A DNA stretch of 52,118 nucleotides, taken from NCBI RefSeq assembly GCF_011064615.1, contig NZ_JAALJH010000065.1, positions 1 through 52,118 of the forward strand, in the 5' to 3' direction. Below the pieces are notes generated by a model that worked only from the letters and a program-made list of their open reading frames with translations, ran no database searches and was not told the origin of the DNA. This document shows, piece by piece, positions 46,341-52,118 of the stretch. Numbering within the stretch: position 1 is the stretch's first letter; each line of letters opens with the position of its first letter. Source of the DNA: Aquisphaera insulae. Lineage in GTDB: Bacteria; Planctomycetota; Planctomycetia; Isosphaerales; Isosphaeraceae. A program made the translations under genes and the position numbers.

Positions 46341-46358
46341 CAGCGAAGGACTTCGTAA
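46341..46358. promoter_or_regulatory. BlaI-type operator 2, degenerate copy
   Basis: The right arm CTTCGTAA (46351-46358) is perfect and the left arm keeps CGAAG (46344-46348), with the same 2-nt centre. The centres of the two sites are 23 bp apart, about two helical turns, consistent with side-by-side dimers. Confidence 0.6.
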
Positions 46359-46520
46359 AGATCGTCGCCCTCCGGGACCTCGAAGGCACGCGCCGGGCCG
46401 GGCCGGGCCTTACGGGGCCCTTTCCCCGGGCTGTATGATGGATTGGTCTCCGGACTCGACGAGTCATGTCGAATCGGGAACCCGTCCCGAGCAGATGGCA
46501 ATACGCCGGGAGTGGATGCC

Positions 46521-46979
46521 ATGAATTCGTCGAAGAAACCGCGCCGGCTCCTCCTCGGCGCCGTCCTCCTGGCCGCGGCGGCCGGAGTTTGGGCGTACCT
46601 GTCGCGGGCATCGATCCTGGCCGGGCCGTCGAGCAACGCGATCATGGTGGTCGCGCCGTACTGGTATAACGGCACGTGGGTCTTCGACGACGCGGCGGTC
46701 GGCCTCCGTCGCGAGCCGTTCGTCGCGGGCGTGCCGGAGATGATCGACGTCCTGGTCAAGGACATCCCCGGGGCGAAGGACGGCTTCCGCCTCCTCTTCT
46801 CCGCCAACCCCTTCCCGGGCCACCAGAAGACACTGACCTGGCTCCGCGGCGACTCCCAGGGCAATTTCTACCGGCTCGAGGGTACATCCATGGAAGGTTG
46901 GATCTGCCCGGCGATGTTTCGCTATTACCGGAGCCCGCCGCGGGCGCTCTACGTCAAGGCGGAAGCCATCAAACGCTGA
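46521..46979 (+). CDS. DUF6717-like membrane-anchored protein
   Basis: A 152-aa protein from the ATG at 46521 (GGAG-type site in the AGTGGATGCC leader is weak). A signal anchor (RRLLLGAVLLAAAAGVWAYL, about residues 9-28) precedes a conserved-looking domain with VVAPYWYNGTWVFDDAAVGL, EMIDVLVKDIPGAKDGFRLL, TLTWLRGDSQGNFY and EGWICPAMFRYYRSPPRALY. I associate this pattern with DUF6717, from memory and without a search. The function is unknown. It is divergent from blaI, so the operators at 46318-46358 might also affect it. Confidence 0.7.
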   Translation: MNSSKKPRRLLLGAVLLAAAAGVWAYLSRASILAGPSSNAIMVVAPYWYNGTWVFDDAAVGLRREPFVAGVPEMIDVLVKDIPGAKDGFRLLFSANPFPGHQKTLTWLRGDSQGNFYRLEGTSMEGWICPAMFRYYRSPPRALYVKAEAIKR

Positions 46980-47177
46980 GGCGGGCGGGGGGGGCCTGAT
47001 TCGTCGGGGCCGCGCTCTCCGATATCTTTCATCAGGCTCTAGGATCGCGCCCTCGGCTCGACTAGAATGGATCGCTGGCCCTTCGACGCGACGAATTGGA
47101 CCGCAACTGGTGCCGGGAAAGATGGATACGGGCGTTCCGGGCGGGCTTCCGCCGGGGCCGCCACGGTGAGGCTGCGC

Positions 47178-47993
47178 ATGCTGGCGAAGCGGATCATCCC
47201 TTGCCTCGACGTCAACCATGGGCGCGTGGTGAAGGGGACGAATTTCCTCAACCTCCGCGACGCGGGCGACCCCGTGGAGGTCGCGTCGCGGTATGACGCG
47301 GAGGGGGCGGACGAGCTCGTCTTCCTCGACATCACGGCCAGCCACGAGGGGCGCGAGATCCTCTGGGACGTCGTCCGCCGCACGGCCGAGGTCTGCTTCA
47401 TGCCCCTGACGGTGGGCGGCGGGATCCGGTCCATCGAGGACATCCGGGCCTTGCTCAACGCGGGGGCCGACAAGGTCTCGATCAACTCGGCCGCGGTCCG
47501 CGACCCGGACCTGGTGCATCGGGCGGCCCGGCGGTTCGGCAGCCAGTGCATCGTCGTGAACATCGATCCCAAGCGGGTCCGGCGCGACGGCCGGGAGGCC
47601 TGGGAGGTCCACATCAACGGCGGCCGGATCCCGACCGGCCTCGAGGCCGTGGCCTGGGCCCGCGAGGTCCAGCGGCTGGGGGCCGGCGAGATCGTCCTGA
47701 CCAGCATGGACGCCGACGGGACCAAGAACGGATACGACCTGGAGATGACCGCCGCGGTGGTCGACGCCGTGGAGGTCCCCGTGGTGGCCTCCGGGGGGGC
47801 CGGCAATCCCGAGCACCTGCGAGCCGCCCTGGCCGATGCCGGCGCGTCCGCGGCGCTGGCGGCGAGCATCTTCCACTATCGCGAATACTCGATCGCCGAC
47901 ACCAAGCACCACCTGGCGAAGCATGGCGTCCCCGTCCGACTGGTCGAGCCCGACGCGAGGGCCCACCCCCCGCCGGCCGGCTTGCGCCACTGA
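47178..47993 (+). CDS. hisF: Imidazole glycerol phosphate synthase cyclase subunit
   Basis: A 271-aa TIM-barrel enzyme that, with the glutaminase HisH, closes the imidazole ring in histidine synthesis. The ATG at 47178 has GAGG 6 nt upstream and begins MLAKRIIPCLDVNHGRVVKG, with the first catalytic Asp; the second lies in CIVVNIDPKRV. PLTVGGGIRSIEDIRALL and GAGEIVLTSMDADGTKNGYD are further family hallmarks. The normal length is ~255; the extra residues are a short Pro-rich tail. No other his gene is nearby, so the pathway is dispersed in this genome. Confidence 0.96.
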   Translation: MLAKRIIPCLDVNHGRVVKGTNFLNLRDAGDPVEVASRYDAEGADELVFLDITASHEGREILWDVVRRTAEVCFMPLTVGGGIRSIEDIRALLNAGADKVSINSAAVRDPDLVHRAARRFGSQCIVVNIDPKRVRRDGREAWEVHINGGRIPTGLEAVAWAREVQRLGAGEIVLTSMDADGTKNGYDLEMTAAVVDAVEVPVVASGGAGNPEHLRAALADAGASAALAASIFHYREYSIADTKHHLAKHGVPVRLVEPDARAHPPPAGLRH

Positions 47994-48099
47994 CGATCGT
48001 CCCGCGAGGTCGACCGCGAGCCGCCCCGTCGACAACCAAGGATTTCGGCCGGATCTGAACCCTGATCATCGAGCGACGCGTGTCGAGGAGTGACTGCCC

Positions 48100-49254
48100 A
48101 TGTCCACCGCAGCGGTCGAAGCGAACGTCGAGACGATGCCCAACGAGCCGGAGGCGAACAAGCTCTTCCGGATGGTCATGAAATACAAGGGCTCCGACCT
48201 CCACCTCAAGGTCGGCGTCGCCCCCTCGATGCGGCTGGCCGGCGTCCTTCGGCAGATGCAGCTCCCCCAGCTCACGTCCTCGGACATGGAGCGGCTGATG
48301 TACCCGCTCCTGACCCCCCGCCAGCGCGGGATCCTCGACGAGGAAGGGGGCGTGGACTTCGCCCACATCATCTACGACGGGGATATCGAGACCCGCTTCC
48401 GCGTGAATCTCTTCAAGCAACGCGGGCGGCTCAGCCTGGTGGCCAGGCGGGTCAACAACAAGATCCCCAGCTTCGAAGACCTCCACCTGCCGCAGGTGCT
48501 CGCCGACATCACCCAGTACGACCAGGGGATCATCATCCTGGCGGGCGTCACCGGGTCCGGCAAGTCGACGACCATCGCCTCGATGCTCCAGTACATGAAC
48601 GAGCGCGAGCGGCTCCACATCGTGACCGTCGAGGACCCGATCGAGTACACCTTCAAGGACGACAAGTCGATCATCAACCAGCGCGAGGTGGGCATCGACG
48701 TCATCGACTGGGACGTGGCGCTGAAGCACGCCGTCCGGCAGGACCCGGACGTGATCCTGGTGGGCGAGATGCGGGACCGCGAGACCTTCAGCGCGGCCAT
48801 GCACGCCGCGGAGACAGGCCACCTCGTCTTCGGGACGATCCACGCCGGCACGGCCCCTTCGACGATCGGCCGTCTGCTCGACCTCTTCCCGCGCGACATG
48901 CACTCCTCGCTCCGGCAGTCGCTGGCGTTCAACCTCAAGGCGATCATCGCCCAGAAGCTGCTGCCGACCACCAAGGAGCTCACGGCCAAGGGGACGACCC
49001 GCGTGCCGACCAACGAGATCATGCGGATCAACCCGACCGTGCGCAAGCTGATCCTCAACGAGGAAGACACCAAGCTCGGTGACGCGATCCGGATCGGCAA
49101 GGAAGAAGGGATGATGGACTTCACCGAGAGCCTGCGGCTGCTCGTGGTGGCCGAGAAGGTCGAGCGCGCCACGGCCTTCGAGGTCGCTCCCAGCCCCGAG
49201 GCTTTGAAAATGGCCCTCAAGGGGATTACGATCGCTCAACCTGGTATCTTGTAA
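48100..49254 (+). CDS. pilT: Type IV pilus retraction ATPase PilT-like
   Basis: A 384-aa cytoplasmic hexameric ATPase of the PilT/GspE class. After an N-terminal PAS-like domain (YKGSDLHLKVGVAPSMRLAG) come Walker A ILAGVTGSGKSTTIASML (about residue 150), the Asp box VTVEDPIEYTF, Walker B DPDVILVGEMRDRE and the His box AETGHLVFGTIHAG. The usual C-terminal AIRNLIRE motif of PilT appears only as AIRIGKEEGMMDF, so a PilU-like or divergent retraction role is possible. Followed by a strong hairpin and then a PilB/GspE-like gene, suggesting a pilus or type II-like secretion locus split by a terminator. Confidence 0.92.
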   Translation: MSTAAVEANVETMPNEPEANKLFRMVMKYKGSDLHLKVGVAPSMRLAGVLRQMQLPQLTSSDMERLMYPLLTPRQRGILDEEGGVDFAHIIYDGDIETRFRVNLFKQRGRLSLVARRVNNKIPSFEDLHLPQVLADITQYDQGIIILAGVTGSGKSTTIASMLQYMNERERLHIVTVEDPIEYTFKDDKSIINQREVGIDVIDWDVALKHAVRQDPDVILVGEMRDRETFSAAMHAAETGHLVFGTIHAGTAPSTIGRLLDLFPRDMHSSLRQSLAFNLKAIIAQKLLPTTKELTAKGTTRVPTNEIMRINPTVRKLILNEEDTKLGDAIRIGKEEGMMDFTESLRLLVVAEKVERATAFEVAPSPEALKMALKGITIAQPGIL

Positions 49255-49263
49255 GGTGAATGG

Positions 49264-49301
49264 GGATCGCCGGCCCCCGGAGGGACGGGGGCCGGCGATC
49301 C
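49264..49301 (+). terminator. Very strong hairpin between the pilT and pilB/gspE-like genes
   Basis: A 16-bp perfect stem (49264-49279 with 49286-49301) and a 6-nt loop, beginning 9 nt after the pilT stop. No T-tract follows. It would act as a terminator or as a barrier protecting the pilT 3' end and setting a different expression level for the next gene. Confidence 0.75.
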
Positions 49302-49425
49302 ATCCCATTGCCCTCGCCCGGGGCCGCCCATCCCCAGGAACCAACCGACAGAGGGAAGAAGAGAATTGACTCTCCCCGCCTCGCCGCTCGGACTCGAGGT
49401 CGTGCTCCCAAGAAAGGCTCGCTCC

Positions 49426-51186
49426 ATGATTCGCCCGTTCCTGGTGGCCGCGACGGCCCTGGCCGCGCTCCTCGGCGTCGCCGCCGGGGCCTCGGCCGCA
49501 GACTTCGGCCCGGTCCCGTCCCTTCTGGCCCAGTCGCCGACGGTCTTCCGGGGGACCTACTTTGGATCGTACCTGAATCTCCTCAAGTTCATCCCCGTGG
49601 TCCTGATCTACCTCCTCTGGGCCTGGACCACGGACTGGGTGGAGCACGACACCAAGGACCTGAACAACACCAAGTTCGCCACCTGGAACAGCGTCGTCTT
49701 CTTCTCCGGGATCCTCGGGCTGATCCTGGTCTTCGCGATCCCCATCTACGCGCTCACCCTTCCGCTCCTGCTCGTCGCCTGGCTGGCCCCGGTCATCACC
49801 TACGCCTTCATTCGAAATCAGACGGTGCCGGACGACCAGAAGGTTCTGACCCCCTACCACCTCGGCGAGGTCGTCAACGGCCTGCTGCTCAAGCTCGGGA
49901 TGAGGCCGCTGTTCAACCGGGACGTGACGACCGTGGATCGGGCCGGGCCGCCGATCACGTTCATCGGCAAGACCGCCGGCATGGGCAAGGAGGATCCGGA
50001 CCGGGTGGCCAAGGCCGAGGAGTCGCGGTCGTTCATGGCCGCCAAGGAGCTCGTCTACGACGCGGCCCTGCGGCGAGCGACCGACATCCACCTCGAGCCG
50101 ACCTCGGAGCAGCTCTCGGTCCGCTACCGGATCGACGGCATCCTCCACGCCGCCGAGCCCTTCGATCGGCCGACCGGCGACGCGGTCATCAACGTCTTCA
50201 AGGTCCTCTCCGCGATGGACATCTCGGAGAAGCGGAAGCCGCAGGACGGCTCGTTCGGGGCCAAGCTGCAGGGACGCGACCTGGACTTCCGCGTGGCGAC
50301 GTCCGGCTCCAAGGCGGGCGAGAAGCTCGTCATGCGAATCCTCGACAACTCCGGGGCGATCACCAAGCTCGAGGACCTCGGCATGAGGCCGAAGCTGGTC
50401 GAGCAGGTGCGATCGGTCGTGACCCAGCCGCACGGGATGTTCCTCTGCTGCGGCCCCACCGGGTCGGGCAAGTCGACCACGCTCTATGCGGCGCTCCGCG
50501 AGATCGACCGCTACCAGCGGAACATCATCACGGTCGAGGACCCGATCGAGTACCACATGGACAACATCACCCAGATGGAGGTGAACACGAAGGCCGGCCA
50601 GACCTTCGCCACCAGCCTGCGGTCGATCCTCCGCCAGGACCCCGACGTCATCATGATCGGCGAGATCCGCGACCAGGAGACGGCGACCATCGCCTGCCAG
50701 GCGGCGAACACCGGCCACATGGTCTTCTCCACGGTGCACTCCAACGACGCGGTCACGGCCCTGATCCGGATCCTCGACCTGGGCGTCGAGCCGTCGATGA
50801 TCTCGTCGGCCCTCTCCGCGGTCCTCGGCCAGCGGCTCGTCCGGCTCCTCTGCGAGTCGTGCAAGGAGCCTTACAAGCCGAAGCCGGAGTTCCTCAAGAA
50901 GGCCAACATCCCCACCGACAAGGTCGAGGTCTTCTACCGGCGGCCCGAGAATCCCGAGCAGGTCTGCCCCCAGTGCGGCGGCACGGGCTATTTCGGCCGG
51001 ACCGGCATCTACGAGCTGCTCGTCATCACGGAGCCGATCCGCGAGATGCTCCGCGAGAATCCGTCGCTCCAGAAGATCAAGGCGGAGGCCCGCAAGAACG
51101 GCATGATGCTCCTCCAGGAGGACGGCCTCCGGCAGGTCATCCAGGGGCGGACCTCCATCGAAGAGCTCCTGCGCGTGGTGAAATGA
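49426..51186 (+). CDS. PilB/GspE-like secretion ATPase with signal peptide and transmembrane N-terminus
   Basis: A 586-aa protein from the ATG at 49426 (a TTG at 49366 would lengthen it and hide the signal peptide). Residues 1-25 look like a cleavable signal peptide (FLVAATALAALLGVAAGASA), followed by hydrophobic segments at about 45-63 (LKFIPVVLIYLLWAW) and two more between 87 and 125. From about 205 it is a typical type II/IV secretion ATPase: ARKA-like N2 domain with DIHLEPTSEQLSVRYRIDG, Walker A CCGPTGSGKSTTLYAAL, VEDPIEYHMDNITQ, DPDVIMIGEIRDQET and a C4 zinc motif (CESC ... CPQCG). PilB/GspE family ATPases normally have no signal peptide or membrane span, so the N-terminus is unusual. 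Confidence 0.9.
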   Translation: MIRPFLVAATALAALLGVAAGASAADFGPVPSLLAQSPTVFRGTYFGSYLNLLKFIPVVLIYLLWAWTTDWVEHDTKDLNNTKFATWNSVVFFSGILGLILVFAIPIYALTLPLLLVAWLAPVITYAFIRNQTVPDDQKVLTPYHLGEVVNGLLLKLGMRPLFNRDVTTVDRAGPPITFIGKTAGMGKEDPDRVAKAEESRSFMAAKELVYDAALRRATDIHLEPTSEQLSVRYRIDGILHAAEPFDRPTGDAVINVFKVLSAMDISEKRKPQDGSFGAKLQGRDLDFRVATSGSKAGEKLVMRILDNSGAITKLEDLGMRPKLVEQVRSVVTQPHGMFLCCGPTGSGKSTTLYAALREIDRYQRNIITVEDPIEYHMDNITQMEVNTKAGQTFATSLRSILRQDPDVIMIGEIRDQETATIACQAANTGHMVFSTVHSNDAVTALIRILDLGVEPSMISSALSAVLGQRLVRLLCESCKEPYKPKPEFLKKANIPTDKVEVFYRRPENPEQVCPQCGGTGYFGRTGIYELLVITEPIREMLRENPSLQKIKAEARKNGMMLLQEDGLRQVIQGRTSIEELLRVVK

Positions 51187-51256
51187 CGCCGATGCGGTCT
51201 CGCGGGATCAAGGGCACAGTCGAGCGGCCGGCCATTCGAGATAGGGAATCCAGTCC

Positions 51257-51967
51257 ATGGGAACGAAGATCATCACCGACCTGGTCATCAGCTTCTTCAT
51301 CCTGCTGATGACCTACGTGGTTTCCAGCGAGGGACTCTGGGGCGCGGCCCTGATGTTCTTCAACGTTGTCTTCAGCGGCATGATCACGTTCAACTACTAC
51401 GAGCCCCTCGCCAAGCTCATCGACAGCACCGGGATCGGCTGGGGATTCTCCGACACGCTGGCGATGCTGCTGATCTTCTGCGTCTGCCTGCTCCTCTTCC
51501 GGATGACCACCGAGACGATCGCCCCCGCCATGGTGCGGTTCCCCACGCCCGTCTATCACGCCGGGCGGCTGATCTTCGCGCTGGCCACGTCCTGCGTCGC
51601 CATGTCGATCATCCTCCTGGCCTTCCACGCCGCCCCCGTGCACAAGGCCGTCTTCGGCGCCATGGACTGGAAGTACAAGCCCCCATTCGGCATGGGCCTG
51701 GACCACCACTGGCTGGGCTTCTTCAACTACGCGACCGGCGAGGTCTTCTCCCAGCACAACAACGGCGGGACCACCGTCGCGTCGGGGAGGGGCGGCCAGC
51801 GCGTCAAGGTTCGGGTCTTCGACCCCAAGGCTCGTTGGCTCCTGGACCACCAGGAAGCCAGGCCGTACGGCACCGGGTCCATCCTCGAGGATTCGAGCGG
51901 CTCGGGCGGCGACTCCGGCGGTACGGCGTCGGCCCCCGCCTCGCCACGCGGCGGCGTCCCCAACTGA
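51257..51967 (+). CDS. CvpA-like four-helix membrane protein
   Basis: A 236-aa inner-membrane protein with four hydrophobic helices (IITDLVISFFILLMTYVVSS; GAALMFFNVVFSGMITFNYY; LAMLLIFCVCLLLFRM; LIFALATSCVAMSIILLAFH), an arrangement like CvpA proteins. The C-terminal ~100 residues are periplasmic or cytoplasmic, with the segment FFNYATGEVFSQHN and a Gly/Ser/Ala-rich end. It follows the secretion ATPase by 70 nt on the same strand and probably shares its transcript. No enzymatic motif is seen. Confidence 0.75.
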   Translation: MGTKIITDLVISFFILLMTYVVSSEGLWGAALMFFNVVFSGMITFNYYEPLAKLIDSTGIGWGFSDTLAMLLIFCVCLLLFRMTTETIAPAMVRFPTPVYHAGRLIFALATSCVAMSIILLAFHAAPVHKAVFGAMDWKYKPPFGMGLDHHWLGFFNYATGEVFSQHNNGGTTVASGRGGQRVKVRVFDPKARWLLDHQEARPYGTGSILEDSSGSGGDSGGTASAPASPRGGVPN

Positions 51968-51974
51968 GCACAAG

Positions 51975-52008
51975 CCGCACCAGGGCGGAGAGGCTCGCCC
52001 TGGCGCGG
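51975..52008 (+). terminator. Terminator-like hairpin closing the pilB/CvpA unit
   Basis: CCGC-A-CCAGGGCG (51975-51987) pairs with CGCCCTGG-C-GCGG (51996-52008), 12 pairs with one mismatch and an 8-nt loop, starting 7 nt after the stop. It lies in the last 151 nt of the window, where no gene is visible. Confidence 0.65.
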
Positions 52009-52118
52009 TGAAACGTTGGCCTGGACGACCTGGACACCTTGTCCCGGAATTGTTGCGCGCGATCGCAGGCCGTGCGGCGGCCCATGGCCTCAGCCAACTC
52101 GGCAGGAGCCTCGTCCTC

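Noticed and set aside
46994..47037. GCCTGAT ... ATCAGGC inverted repeat upstream of hisF
   Set aside because: Only 7 pairs with a 30-nt loop; likely chance.
47063..47068. TAGAAT as -10 for hisF
   Set aside because: No acceptable -35 at 16-18 nt upstream; kept only as a weak possibility.
47614..50739. Open frame of about 1040 codons opposite hisF, pilT and the secretion ATPase
   Set aside because: Antisense of three strongly recognised genes; His/Asp/Arg/Gly-rich with no recognisable domain.

Overview
The window reads as a chromosomal segment of a high-GC planctomycete, most likely from the Isosphaeraceae (Singulisphaera/Aquisphaera/Paludisphaera relatives). This is inferred from lineage-typical genes: the Planctomycete/Verrucomicrobia small basic protein, a Minf_1886-family protein, an HzsA-related di-haem protein, a CRTAC1/ASPIC-UnbV protein, an S53 peptidase with an N-terminal LEPR-XLL-like motif, Uma2 paralogues, and a BlaI/M56 pair with a giant sensor. 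I saw no tRNA, rRNA, CRISPR array, transposase, integrase or phage gene.

Layout. 228-9633 (-): five tightly packed genes, all with export signals: HzsA-related di-haem protein, CRTAC1/ASPIC-UnbV propeller, ten-CXXCH cytochrome/YVTN/MauG-like fusion, Reg_prop-type beta-propeller, and an orphan type-1 periplasmic binding protein. This looks like one extracytoplasmic redox or sensing module and is the best candidate here for an undescribed system. 10189-16413: small basic protein, pterin carbinolamine dehydratase, ZIP transporter, phosphate-selective-type porin, a redoxin/cytochrome/copper-monooxygenase fusion, and Lgt. 16531-23224: enoyl-CoA hydratase, membrane proteins, CvpA, S4, Trm112, PSP1, Minf_1886, DHDPS-family and STAS proteins. 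23402-32870: transketolase, EEP hydrolase, a small exported protein, AI-2E-type permease, pyrophosphatase, sedolisin, and an unknown polytopic protein.

33305-41234 (+): the conserved prkA - yeaH/yhbH - spoVR stress locus, here with three tandem Uma2-family genes inserted between yeaH and spoVR, and a small gene overlapping the end of spoVR. prkA carries a long leader with a near-consensus promoter and a repeated TTGACA-type box. 41304-46277 (-): BlaI repressor plus an M56 (BlaR1-like) sensor whose N-terminus is cut off by an in-frame TGA, with a perfect 18-bp palindrome and a degenerate copy upstream of blaI as likely operators. A 12-bp perfect hairpin separates this locus from the prkA operon.

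46521-51967 (+): a DUF6717-like protein, HisF, PilT, a strong 16-bp hairpin, a PilB/GspE-like ATPase with an unusual signal-peptide/transmembrane N-terminus, and a CvpA-like membrane protein, closed by a terminator hairpin.

Start codons were chosen by ribosome-binding sites and signal peptides where possible. All functional statements come from reading motifs and from family knowledge; no database search was run.
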